NCBI RefSeq assembly: GCF_004321985.1
Contig: NZ_SCQN01000035.1
Coordinates: 19,327 to 83,326, forward strand
Source: Castellaniella sp.
GTDB taxonomy: Bacteria; Pseudomonadota; Gammaproteobacteria; Burkholderiales; Burkholderiaceae_B
DNA: 64,000 nt
Direction of reading: 5' to 3'
Shown here piece after piece: positions 56,653 to 64,000 of this stretch. The notes under the pieces were generated by a model. The model was not told the origin of the DNA. It worked only from the letters and a program-made list of their open reading frames with translations, and ran no database searches. Position 1 is the first letter of the stretch, and each line of letters starts with the position of its first letter. The position numbers and the translations under genes are program-made.

Positions 56653-58244
56653 ACACATCCACTGAAATCGGGATGCGCCTTTTCGCACCCCGACTGCGGC
56701 AGGCAGCCATCCCGGTAGCCCTCTACGCGCCGTTGTTCCTGATCGGCGCCGTCGTGCTATGGACGCTGCTCTCGGCCATCAGTCACAGCGCGCCAGACAA
56801 AGACAACATCGAAGAGCTGGTCTGGGCATCGAGTTTTGAATGGGGATACTTCAAGCATCCACCGGTACCCTCGTGGATCCTGTACCCCCTGGTGCTGCTC
56901 TTTGGCAAATCTGTCTGGCTGACTTTTTTTGCCGGCCAATCCGTCTGCGCGCTGGGACTCTGGCTCCTTTGGAAATTCGGCTGCGAATTCACGACCCCAA
57001 GACGCTCGCTGATCGCCATGCTCATGGTGTCAGTCACAGCCTATTTCTCGATACGGGCCGACATGTACAACCACAATTCCGTGCAGATGTGGTCTATCGT
57101 CGCCTCGACCTGGCTCTATTACCGGGCACTGCGATACCAGCATGCCCGAGACTGGCTCTGGCTGGGTGCGGCCTGTGGCGTCGCATTCCTCACCAAATAC
57201 AGCGCGCTCATCCAGTTTGCAGCCTTTTTCGTGTTCTTCGTGTACGCAGGTCACTGGAGAGACCGCCGTGCATGGCGAGGCGCGGCGATGGCGCTGGCTG
57301 TCTTTCTGCTGGTCATCTCGCCCCATATTCATTGGCTCATTCACCATCACTTCGGGCCGCTGCACTATGCCGACACCTCCATCTTCCCCACAAGCGGCGG
57401 AAGCTTCAGCGAATCACACCAAATTGCAGAATTTCTTAGCACTCAGCTCGGACGTTTGAGCCCGATGCTCGTCGCCTGGCTTGCCGTCGCTTATTGGCAA
57501 TTCCGAGCGAGCAGGCGCAGCAGCACACCAAAAATCCTGGTGGCAACCCGCCCCTACGCCCGGGCACTCAGCGCCTGGGATCGATCCTTTCTGGTCATCG
57601 TCGGTGGCAGCCCTGTCCTGCTCACCGTCACCGTCTCCGCATTCATCGAGGCCCATTTGGGGGCCTCATGGGCGACCACCTTCTTCGTCCTGTTCGGGTT
57701 TTATACCTTCTGGTGGTTGGGGGGCGACGAGCGTGAAGTCCTGCGAAGAACTGCCATCACCGTCATGACGATCCAGATCCTCATGGCTGCCGGCTACGCC
57801 ATCGGCCGGGGGCCCCTCGCCTACCACACCGGGATGGAAACGAATTCCACCTACCCAGGGTCGATCATTTCGAGGCGGATGCGGGCGATATGGCACCAGT
57901 ATGTGCCAACCGCCCCCCTTACCCTGGTCGCAGCCCACACATGGCTGGGCGGAAATATCGCCATCCACATGCACCCAAGCCCTGAAATTCTTGAAGACGG
58001 CAAGCCTGAGCTTTCGCCATGGATCAAGTCTCACAATCCGCTGCGCTGTGGCGCCCTGATCGCAATGAGTAGTGTCGATTACCCTTCGGGGGCGACCAAC
58101 GAGGTGCTGAACAGGCTTTATGAAGAAGCTCCATACAAGGGCGTGATCCGCCAGCGCTGGTCCGCCCCAACGAGCCCACTCATCACCATCCGATGGGCTG
58201 TCATTCCACCCACCACCAGTTGCACACGGTACGCAAGCTTCTGA
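56649..58244 (+). CDS. GT39 (ArnT/PMT-like) polyprenyl-sugar glycosyltransferase
   Basis: A 531-residue integral-membrane protein with about 11-12 helices. After TM1 the first periplasmic loop has the acidic DNIEELVWASSFEWGYFKHPP, ending in the GYxxHPP pattern of GT39 enzymes that take a sugar from a polyprenyl phosphate. A soluble C-terminal periplasmic region of about 120 residues follows the last helix. ArnT-type members decorate lipid A with aminosugars. Being in an RND operon (4-bp overlap with the pump gene) is unusual. Acceptor and sugar unknown. The C-terminus lies 30 bp from the convergent cytochrome c gene. Confidence 0.85.
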   Translation: MNTSTEIGMRLFAPRLRQAAIPVALYAPLFLIGAVVLWTLLSAISHSAPDKDNIEELVWASSFEWGYFKHPPVPSWILYPLVLLFGKSVWLTFFAGQSVCALGLWLLWKFGCEFTTPRRSLIAMLMVSVTAYFSIRADMYNHNSVQMWSIVASTWLYYRALRYQHARDWLWLGAACGVAFLTKYSALIQFAAFFVFFVYAGHWRDRRAWRGAAMALAVFLLVISPHIHWLIHHHFGPLHYADTSIFPTSGGSFSESHQIAEFLSTQLGRLSPMLVAWLAVAYWQFRASRRSSTPKILVATRPYARALSAWDRSFLVIVGGSPVLLTVTVSAFIEAHLGASWATTFFVLFGFYTFWWLGGDEREVLRRTAITVMTIQILMAAGYAIGRGPLAYHTGMETNSTYPGSIISRRMRAIWHQYVPTAPLTLVAAHTWLGGNIAIHMHPSPEILEDGKPELSPWIKSHNPLRCGALIAMSSVDYPSGATNEVLNRLYEEAPYKGVIRQRWSAPTSPLITIRWAVIPPTTSCTRYASF

Positions 58245-58274
58245 ATGCCGTGGGAAGCGAACTGCAGTCCAACG

Positions 58275-58766
58275 TCATCGCCGCCGCTGCTGCTGCTCGG
58301 TCACTTCCTTTTGCATGCGCAGGGCATTGGATGGCCAGGTGCTCTTGATGTAGGCGAGCACCGCGATAATCTGTTCGTCACTCAGGGTGCCGCCGAATGC
58401 TGGCATGTCGCTTTGATAACCCGGCGGCGCAGTGCGCCCTGGAACCAGGCCGTTTTTCACCAAGTCGAAGAGCACCGCATCAGGGTGGTGCCAGGTGTGC
58501 CCCGTGCGATCATGTGGCGGCGCGGGCAGCCGGCCGTTCGCCAGACGCTCGCGCCAGTTGGGCTGACCCTGCAGTTTCGCGCCGTGGCAGGCCGCACAGG
58601 TGTTTGCGTAAATCGCCTTGCCCTGTACGACCAAATCCTGGTTTGCAGGGTCGATGAAGGTTGCGCTGGCCGGGCGATTGGCCCAGTACAGCAGGACAGC
58701 TCCGGCAACCGCTACAGTCCCCACAGCCGTAACGGCCCATTTTTTATTGATTCGAAGAAACGACAT
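58275..58766 (-). CDS. Monohaem cytochrome c with signal anchor (copper operon end)
   Basis: A 163-residue class I cytochrome c with an N-terminal membrane anchor (residues 10-28) and one haem site CAACH (Cys57/Cys60/His61), with the axial Met in YQSDMPAFGG. The core resembles the c552/cyoP-like short cytochromes often encoded near copper-resistance genes. It is 68 bp downstream of the Met-rich gene, the last gene of the minus-strand copper unit. Its electron partner is unknown. Confidence 0.9.
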   Translation of the reverse strand: MSFLRINKKWAVTAVGTVAVAGAVLLYWANRPASATFIDPANQDLVVQGKAIYANTCAACHGAKLQGQPNWRERLANGRLPAPPHDRTGHTWHHPDAVLFDLVKNGLVPGRTAPPGYQSDMPAFGGTLSDEQIIAVLAYIKSTWPSNALRMQKEVTEQQQRRR

Positions 58767-58834
58767 GACTGGATCTGAGGTAGGCCCCGTTCGGTTGATG
58801 CGTTGATGCGATGATTACGCTGCGCCCGCAAGGC

Positions 58835-59290
58835 TCACTGCTTGGCCGCGGGCTCCTGGACCTTGTCTGCATACTTGATGAGGATATCTCCCATCGCACG
58901 CATCATTTCGCCATGCATCTTCATCGCAGTCTTGCGATCCAGGCCTGCGCCCATCGCCATCGAGCAGCCGTCCATCATGCCACCGCCCATGGCACCACCA
59001 CCCATCATCCCCATCATGCCGCCGCGCATATGCTCACCTTCCCGCATACCTGAGCGCGAGGCACCTTCATTGCCCTGCCCGCTACCCATCATCCCCATCA
59101 TGCCACCACCCATGGCACCTTGAGATCCGGTATCTCCCATCATGGATGAGTTTTGGCCCGAGCCGCCTCCCTGTTGCATCATGCCTGAGCCCCCGGAATC
59201 GCTCTGGGCAGCAGTGGCCGCAACGACGGGCGCACCGACACCGATTGCCAGCGCGGCAACGGATGCCGCAAGTATCGTTTTCACATTCAT
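58835..59290 (-). CDS. Periplasmic Met/Gly-rich protein, probable copper binder
   Basis: A 151-residue protein with a signal peptide (cleavage near VVAATA) and a low-complexity central region (about 30-110) with repeats such as GGGMMGMMGSG and RGGMMGMMGGG. More than 30 methionines and few aromatic residues are seen. The C-terminal 40 residues (LDRKTAMKMHGEMMRAMG) are helical. Such Met clusters bind Cu(I), so a periplasmic copper sponge is likely. No family is recognised. It lies between the small membrane protein and the cytochrome c gene of the copper unit. Confidence 0.8.
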   Translation of the reverse strand: MNVKTILAASVAALAIGVGAPVVAATAAQSDSGGSGMMQQGGGSGQNSSMMGDTGSQGAMGGGMMGMMGSGQGNEGASRSGMREGEHMRGGMMGMMGGGAMGGGMMDGCSMAMGAGLDRKTAMKMHGEMMRAMGDILIKYADKVQEPAAKQ

Positions 59291-59332
59291 AGCTCGCTCC
59301 TGAACGTCAAACAGACAGGCCCGGACAGGCCA

Positions 59333-59542
59333 TCATTTCCTGAAAAGATATTTCACAAGCGCTGCAATGGCAAGCACAAGCACGGCCACAATGAGCAGCC
59401 AAAAAATTGCCATGGACCACACCATCCCGCCCATCGTCGAGCCCTCCATCATCTGGGCCTGTGTGCTGCTGGACATCAGTGCTCCAACAGTGAAGGCAAT
59501 CCACAGAGGTAACAGCACAGGCACGCCTTTGGATTTCATCAT
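59333..59542 (-). CDS. Small membrane protein in the copper operon
   Basis: A 69-residue protein starting at 59542 (MMKSKGVPVLLPLW) with a strong GGGAGG ribosome-binding site 8 bases upstream; the open frame starts 11 codons earlier. Two hydrophobic helices (about 7-25 and 41-64) flank a Met-bearing loop (QMMEGSTMGGM), which could contact copper. Function unknown; it is translated between the cupredoxin and the Met-rich protein genes. Confidence 0.78.
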   Translation of the reverse strand: MMKSKGVPVLLPLWIAFTVGALMSSSTQAQMMEGSTMGGMVWSMAIFWLLIVAVLVLAIAALVKYLFRK

Positions 59543-59644
59543 AAGCAACACCTCCCTTCCTGAATAGACGGGCACAGCACCAGCCTAGTTTCCTGCCGCC
59601 CGCGTGGCAACATCCGTAGCCTAACCCTTGACACAACGGGAAGG

Positions 59645-60157
59645 TCAACTCACCTTCACCTTGCCCACCATTCCGGCTTCCATATGGCCAGGGACGAGGC
59701 ACGCAAAGTCCACCGTGCCAGGCTGATCGAACGTCCATACCAGCCCGCCGATCTTGCCGGCTGCGAGCGTGATCATGTTGGGTTCAGCATGCTTCATCCC
59801 AGACATCTTCTGCATTTCGGCCGCATGTGTCTTCAGGTCGGCCACCGTGCCTATCACCATCTCGTGCGGGATCTGCCCGGTGTTCTTCACAAAGAAACGG
59901 ATGGTCTCGCCCGCCTTCACCTGGATTTCGTTCGGTGTGAACCGCATGGAATCTTCCATCTTTAATTCGACCGTGCGGGTGACTTTTGCGGGGTCGCCCG
60001 GCCGGCCAATGGCGGATGGCGCCGACGACATGGTGGACATATCATGCCCTGGCATGCCATGGGCCGGCGCGTCGTGCCCACCCGAATGCCCACCCACTGC
60101 CCACGCGAGGGCTGGCAGAATGCTGAGGGCCAGGACGGTCAAGGGTTTCTTCATCAT
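59645..60157 (-). CDS. Periplasmic cupredoxin (CopI-like blue copper protein)
   Basis: A 170-residue protein with a signal peptide (ALAWA cleavage, residue 20) and a His/Met-rich N-terminal stretch (GGHSGGHDAPAHGMPGHDM). The C-terminal cupredoxin fold has a full type-1 copper site: His98, Cys153, His158 and Met163 (PHEM ... FACLVPGHMEAGM). Start chosen at 60157 (MMKKPLTV) with AGGAG upstream; the open frame extends 84 codons further without support. CopI proteins of this kind protect the periplasm from copper. Confidence 0.93.
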   Translation of the reverse strand: MMKKPLTVLALSILPALAWAVGGHSGGHDAPAHGMPGHDMSTMSSAPSAIGRPGDPAKVTRTVELKMEDSMRFTPNEIQVKAGETIRFFVKNTGQIPHEMVIGTVADLKTHAAEMQKMSGMKHAEPNMITLAAGKIGGLVWTFDQPGTVDFACLVPGHMEAGMVGKVKVS

Positions 60158-60230
60158 GAAAACTTCTCCTGAAAATTCGATCGGACAGGCAGCCCTCGCG
60201 TGCTGCCGATAAACTGATCTGCAGCTGAGG

Positions 60231-61247
60231 TCAAAATCGAAGACTGACGCCTGCCACAAACCGGGTCTCTTGCTTCGGCTCACCTGCAGCGCGTGCGTAG
60301 TCCGCAGTCTTGCCAAAACTGCTGGCCCACTCCACACCGATATAAGGCGTGACCTGGCGCGTGATCTCATACTTGAGACGCAGACCTGCCGTGCCATTCG
60401 CGAGCCCACTGCCGATGCCCCGGCGTTCGTCGTCCTTGCCGTAAAGGTTGACCTCGATGCTTGGCTGGAGGTACAGGCGCTGTATCAGCAGAACGTCATA
60501 CTCTGTTTTGAGCCAGAGCGCCGTGCGCCCATTGGGGCCCACAAACGCGGTCGCATCGACATCGAACCAGTATGGAGCAAGACCTTTGAAACCCAAGGCA
60601 AGCCACTGACGGTTGGGCATACCCTGACCGTGATCGAACCGCAGGCCCAGCTCCGTATCCCAGAACGTGGAGACAGCGTGGCGCCAGAGCACTTGCGTTC
60701 TGGAATCACGTAGCTTGCCGCCGGCCACTTCGCCTTCGGCTTTGAGGGCTGCCCGGTTGTAGGTGCCGCCATACCAGGCTTCACCATCGTAAGTGCCCCA
60801 TTCTTGACCGCGTGCCCGGACGTACTCCAGACGATCCAAATAAACAGATGCGAAATTGTGCTCATCCGACATCCGCAGTGCTTGTGAAGGCGGTAAGGCG
60901 TACTTGCCGGCGTTACGCATATAGCCCTCGGAGTATGCGTTTGGATCGCGCGCATCGGCGGGTGCCGAGCCGCCTTGCGTCTGCATGGCACCGTGATCCA
61001 TACCTGCCCCATCCATAGCGCCTTGTTCCGCTTCTTGCTTAACCGCAGAGCCGGTGTCGGGCGACACAGCAGAAGCCGCAGGACTCTGTGTCGCGCCATT
61101 GTGGGTGGCGTGTCCGGAATGCGCCTGAGCGCTGGCTGGCAAGGGAACAGCCATAGCTGCGGTCACCACCGCTGCAAGTAAGGTCATCTTCAATGAGGAA
61201 AGGTTTTCCATATTGGCCGCGCTCTGAATACTGTGATTGATTTTCAT
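60231..61247 (-). CDS. copB: Copper resistance protein B (outer-membrane barrel)
   Basis: A 338-residue CopB-family protein. After a signal peptide (ASAQA) comes a Met/His-rich segment (residues 40-110, with GMDHGAMQTQGG), then the CopB domain (SDEHNFASVYLDRLEYVRARG ... FVAGVSLRF) ending in the C-terminal Phe of an outer-membrane barrel. It is thought to sequester copper. It overlaps copA by 4 bp. Confidence 0.95.
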   Translation of the reverse strand: MKINHSIQSAANMENLSSLKMTLLAAVVTAAMAVPLPASAQAHSGHATHNGATQSPAASAVSPDTGSAVKQEAEQGAMDGAGMDHGAMQTQGGSAPADARDPNAYSEGYMRNAGKYALPPSQALRMSDEHNFASVYLDRLEYVRARGQEWGTYDGEAWYGGTYNRAALKAEGEVAGGKLRDSRTQVLWRHAVSTFWDTELGLRFDHGQGMPNRQWLALGFKGLAPYWFDVDATAFVGPNGRTALWLKTEYDVLLIQRLYLQPSIEVNLYGKDDERRGIGSGLANGTAGLRLKYEITRQVTPYIGVEWASSFGKTADYARAAGEPKQETRFVAGVSLRF

Positions 61248-63007
61248 GCGACGACCACCTCACGGAACATGCCCGAGTCCATATGCAACATCAGGTGGCA
61301 GTGCCACGCCCAGCGGCCAAGGGCGTCAGCTGTTACCAGAAAGCTGATCCGCTGAGCCGACTGCACCGGGATCGTGTGGCGCCTGATCTGAAACTGGCCG
61401 TCTGGTGATTCAAGTTCGCTCCACATGCCATGCAAGTGCATGGGGTGCGTCATCATCGTGTCGTTCTGCAGGATGACTCTGAGCCGTTCGCCGTAGCGGA
61501 AATGGACGGGTGTCGAATGTCCATACTCGACCCCGTCGAACGACCAGGTGTAGCGCTCCATATTGCCGGTCAGATGAAGTTCCACCTCACGTTCTGCACC
61601 ACGCGAGTCCATGGGCCCACCGATGGTATGCAGGTCAGCCAGCGTCAATACGCGCCGTCCGTTGTTGCGCAGCCCGATGCCTGGGTCAGATAGGTCGGTG
61701 CGCGGCATGTCCACCCTCATGTCGGTGCTCGCGCCGTATTCCGTTTTTGCATGGCGTACCTGGGTGCTGGCACGTGAGGCGGGCATCGAGCCATGGTTCA
61801 TACCTGCCATTGCCGCCGTACCAGAGTGATCCATGCCCGCCATACCGCCGCCACTCATGGCACCCATCATGTCAGCCATGGTGAGCCACTCGACGGAATC
61901 CAGCGCAGGAACTGCTGCAACAAGCCCCTCGTGGGTGGCCAGCGTGCCGCGTGCATAGCCTGTACGATCCATGGCCTGGGCAAAAACGGTGTAGGCGTCG
62001 TCCTGGGGCTTCACCAGCACGTCGTAGGTCTCACCGGGCCCGAAGCGGAACTCATCGACGGTGACCGGCTCTACATTCACGCCGTCCGCCTGAACGACAG
62101 TCAATGGCAGACCAGGGATGCGCACGTCGTAAAAGGTATTGGCCGCCCCATTGATGAAACGCAGCCTGATCCGTTCCCCGGGTTTGAAAGACCCCGTCCA
62201 GTTACCAGCAGGCGTCACACCGTTCATCAGGTAGGTCAACACGTCCGCCGACAGATCCGCAAGGTCTGTCGGATTCATGCGCATTTCGTTCCACATCTTG
62301 CGCTTGTCCACGGCCGCCTTCAGTCCCAGGCGCGAAACGTCCTGGAAGAAATCGACTGCCGTAGGCTGGCTGTGGTTGTAGTAGTCCCCCCTCATCTTGA
62401 GCTTTTCGAGAACCCGCATCGGATTCTCGTCAGTCCAGTCGGAGAGCTGGATCACGTGCTCGCGGTCGAATCGAAGCGAGTCTGGCTGGGCTGGGTCGAT
62501 GATGATCGCGCCGTAGACCCCCGTGGCCTCCTGCATACCGGCATGCGAGTGGTACCAATAGGTACCGCTTTGCTGTACCTTGAACCGATAGGTGAATGTA
62601 TGCCCAGGAGCGATCCCCGCAAAGCTCAGCCCTGGTACCCCATCCATCTGGAAGGGCAGAATGAGGCCGTGCCAGTGGATGGATGTCGCCTCGGCCAGAC
62701 GGTTCTTCACGCGGAGGGTCACGGTGTCCCCTTCTCGCCAACGCAGGGTGGGTGCCGGAAGTGAGCCGTTCACCGTGGTGGCCATGCGCGGGCTACCGGT
62801 AAAATTCACAGGCGATTCGCCGATCTCAAGATTGAATTCGGTGCCGCGCAAGACAACGGCCGACCCCACGTGGGTGCCTGCTGTCGCAGCGGCAGCCCGT
62901 GCGTAGGGCGGCAGGCTCAGCAGGACGCCCCCAGCGGCAAGCCCCTGGACGAAGCGGCGGCGCGACAAGGCTGGGGCAGCAACAATGGAGGCGGCAGGTC
63001 GTTTCAC
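61244..63007 (-). CDS. copA: Periplasmic multicopper oxidase CopA
   Basis: A 587-residue Tat-exported copper oxidase (PcoA/CopA family) that oxidises Cu(I). The Tat signal SRRRFVQGLAAGG starts at residue 15. Copper-site motifs are complete: IHWHG, WYHSHAG, HPMHLHGMW and WAWHCHLMLHMDSGM. A Met-rich insertion (ADMMGAMSGGGMAGMDHSG) precedes the third domain. The start is GTG at 63007; GGGA lies upstream. It is the first gene of the copA-copB-cupredoxin unit and diverges from copR. Confidence 0.96.
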   Translation of the reverse strand: MKRPAASIVAAPALSRRRFVQGLAAGGVLLSLPPYARAAAATAGTHVGSAVVLRGTEFNLEIGESPVNFTGSPRMATTVNGSLPAPTLRWREGDTVTLRVKNRLAEATSIHWHGLILPFQMDGVPGLSFAGIAPGHTFTYRFKVQQSGTYWYHSHAGMQEATGVYGAIIIDPAQPDSLRFDREHVIQLSDWTDENPMRVLEKLKMRGDYYNHSQPTAVDFFQDVSRLGLKAAVDKRKMWNEMRMNPTDLADLSADVLTYLMNGVTPAGNWTGSFKPGERIRLRFINGAANTFYDVRIPGLPLTVVQADGVNVEPVTVDEFRFGPGETYDVLVKPQDDAYTVFAQAMDRTGYARGTLATHEGLVAAVPALDSVEWLTMADMMGAMSGGGMAGMDHSGTAAMAGMNHGSMPASRASTQVRHAKTEYGASTDMRVDMPRTDLSDPGIGLRNNGRRVLTLADLHTIGGPMDSRGAEREVELHLTGNMERYTWSFDGVEYGHSTPVHFRYGERLRVILQNDTMMTHPMHLHGMWSELESPDGQFQIRRHTIPVQSAQRISFLVTADALGRWAWHCHLMLHMDSGMFREVVVA

Positions 63008-63094
63008 GACTGTGATTCCCGTTCATACGAAAGTAGGAACCGACACTCTACGGAAGTGAGACTGTCAGACTGATGACGCCATCATTACAAGTCT

Positions 63095-63121
63095 GTCATC
63101 AGAACGTCATGGTTGCGTCAT
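63095..63121 (+). promoter_or_regulatory. Triple GTCAT direct repeat with 11-bp spacing (probable CopR box)
   Basis: GTCAT at 63095, 63106 and 63117, exactly 11 bp apart; an inverted ATGAC lies at 63073. A -10-like TAAAAT follows at 63133-63138, 11 bp after the last repeat. The 193-bp space between copA and copR contains both promoters, so the repeats could serve both directions. Confidence 0.55.
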
Positions 63122-63200
63122 CCCCTCGCGACTAAAATCGGGAAACGGTTGCGTCGCAGTCCTATCACCTATAGCGACAACAAGAACACACGGCAGACCC

Positions 63201-63884
63201 ATGAAATTGCTCCTGGTCGAAGACGAGATCAAGACGGGCGAATATGTACAGCAAGGGCTGACCGAGTCAGGCTTTGTCGTGGATCTCGTCCGCACCGGGC
63301 TAGATGGCCACCACCTGGCATTGACCGGTTCCTATGACCTGATCATTCTGGACGTGATGCTGCCTGATGTGGATGGCTGGCATATCGTACGAGCCCTGCG
63401 CGAGGCCAAGTCGGCTGTGCCGGTACTTTTCCTGACGGCCAAAGACAGCGTGGAAGACCGCGTCAAGGGGCTGGAACTGGGCGCAGACGATTATCTGGTC
63501 AAGCCCTTTGCCTTTTCAGAGCTCCTGGCGCGCGTGCGTACGCTGCTGAGACGCGGTATTACGACGAGCCTGCAGGACCAGATGCAAGTCGCAGACCTGA
63601 TTCTGGATATTCCGCGCCGCCGCGTACAGCGCCAGGATCAACGCATCAGCCTGACCAATAAGGAATTCGCGCTGCTGGAGCTTCTGGTACGTCGACAGGG
63701 TGAGGTGCTGCCTCGGTCGCTCATCGCCTCACAGGTCTGGGACATGAATTTCGACAGTGACACCAACGTGATCGACGTCGCCATCCGACGCCTGCGGGCG
63801 AAGATCGACGACGCTTTCGAGCCCAAGCTCATCCACACAATTCGTGGCATGGGGTACATGCTTGATGCTGCCGCACCGGAATGA
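63201..63884 (+). CDS. copR: Heavy-metal response regulator (CopR/CusR family)
   Basis: A 227-residue OmpR-family regulator. Receiver: VEDE, phospho-acceptor Asp51 in LDVMLPD, and VKPF with Lys101. The C-terminal winged helix has [19 protein letters not shown] and [15 protein letters not shown], close to CusR/CopR. It is divergent from copA, and the sensor gene starts 3 bp after its stop. Expected role: turning on copA-copB and downstream genes under copper excess. Confidence 0.95.
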   Translation: MKLLLVEDEIKTGEYVQQGLTESGFVVDLVRTGLDGHHLALTGSYDLIILDVMLPDVDGWHIVRALREAKSAVPVLFLTAKDSVEDRVKGLELGADDYLVKPFAFSELLARVRTLLRRGITTSLQDQMQVADLILDIPRRRVQRQDQRISLTNKEFALLELLVRRQGEVLPRSLIASQVWDMNFDSDTNVIDVAIRRLRAKIDDAFEPKLIHTIRGMGYMLDAAAPE

Positions 63885-63887
63885 TCC

Positions 63888-64000
63888 ATGAATCGGCGCC
63901 CCGCTTCTCTTGCCGTACGGCTGACGGTCTCCATCGGTGTAGTCATCACGGTCGTGCTACTGGCATTCGGCTGGATCGTTGAGCGATCCAGCCGAATGCC
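63888..64000 (+). CDS. copS: Heavy-metal sensor histidine kinase, N-terminus only
   Basis: ATG at 63888, 3 bp after copR. The 37 visible codons give MNRRPASLAVRLTVSIGVVI, the cytoplasmic tip and first membrane helix typical of CusS/CopS, ending at GWIVERS before the window stops. The final 39 bases form a perfect inverted repeat (see findings), so the last dozen codons may not be genuine. Confidence 0.7.
   Translation, partial: MNRRPASLAVRLTVSIGVVITVVLLAFGWIVERSSRM

Overview
This is a GC-rich, densely packed stretch of a betaproteobacterial chromosome. The most likely source is the Alcaligenaceae (a Bordetella, Achromobacter or Castellaniella relative). That is inferred from gene order and protein character: ispE / tRNA-Gln / prs / rplY / pth / ychF in one line, a 323-residue ThyA with an internal insertion, amgK-murU beside lptD-surA-rsmA, and a Burkholderiales-type variant cbb3 oxidase. 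No database was searched. There are no transposases, integrases, phage genes or CRISPR arrays, so the window reads as resident chromosome with some accessory envelope and metal-resistance modules.

Layout. 1-7654 (minus): housekeeping line of TPR protein, lolB, ispE, tRNA-Gln, prs, rplY (with terminator), pth, a CPBP membrane protease and ychF (cut by the left edge). 7742-11319: mutM, an MFS carrier and an FAD-linked oxidoreductase. 11403-22427: surface-glycan locus with phosphomannomutase/phosphoglucomutase (plus), then on the minus strand a WecA-like initiating transferase, the WbpO/WbpP pair that makes UDP-GalNAcA, a MurJ/Wzx-type flippase, two single GT4 glycosyltransferases and one protein with two GT4 domains fused in tandem. 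No polymerase is present. 22428-22912: gene-free stretch holding a candidate small RNA with its own promoter and terminator and an anti-Shine-Dalgarno hairpin loop. 22913-27872 (minus): variant cbb3 oxidase operon (CcoN with a CcoS-like N-terminus, CcoO, monohaem cytochrome c, Sco, CtaG-like protein) followed by coq7. 28079-36795: osmC, the coupled ech/citE/thyA operon, and glyQ-glyS-gmhB-plsC-metalloprotease followed by gloA. 36808-43426: lptD-surA-rsmA (minus) and divergent amgK-murU (peptidoglycan recycling). 43543-47919: a coiled-coil membrane protein, metNIQ and a DMT carrier.

48037-58244 is an envelope-stress-like module: a tiny membrane protein, a PAP2 phosphatase, an OmpR-type two-component system, then a tripartite RND pump translationally coupled to an ArnT-like GT39 transferase. 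The two halves each begin with nearly the same tandem 11-bp box, so they look like one regulon run by the response regulator inside it. 58275-64000 is a copper-resistance module: copA, copB, a cupredoxin, a small membrane protein, a Met/Gly-rich protein and a cytochrome c on the minus strand, with copR and the start of copS divergent. Three 11-bp-spaced GTCAT repeats lie between the two arms. The last 39 bases form a perfect inverted repeat that may be an assembly fold-back.
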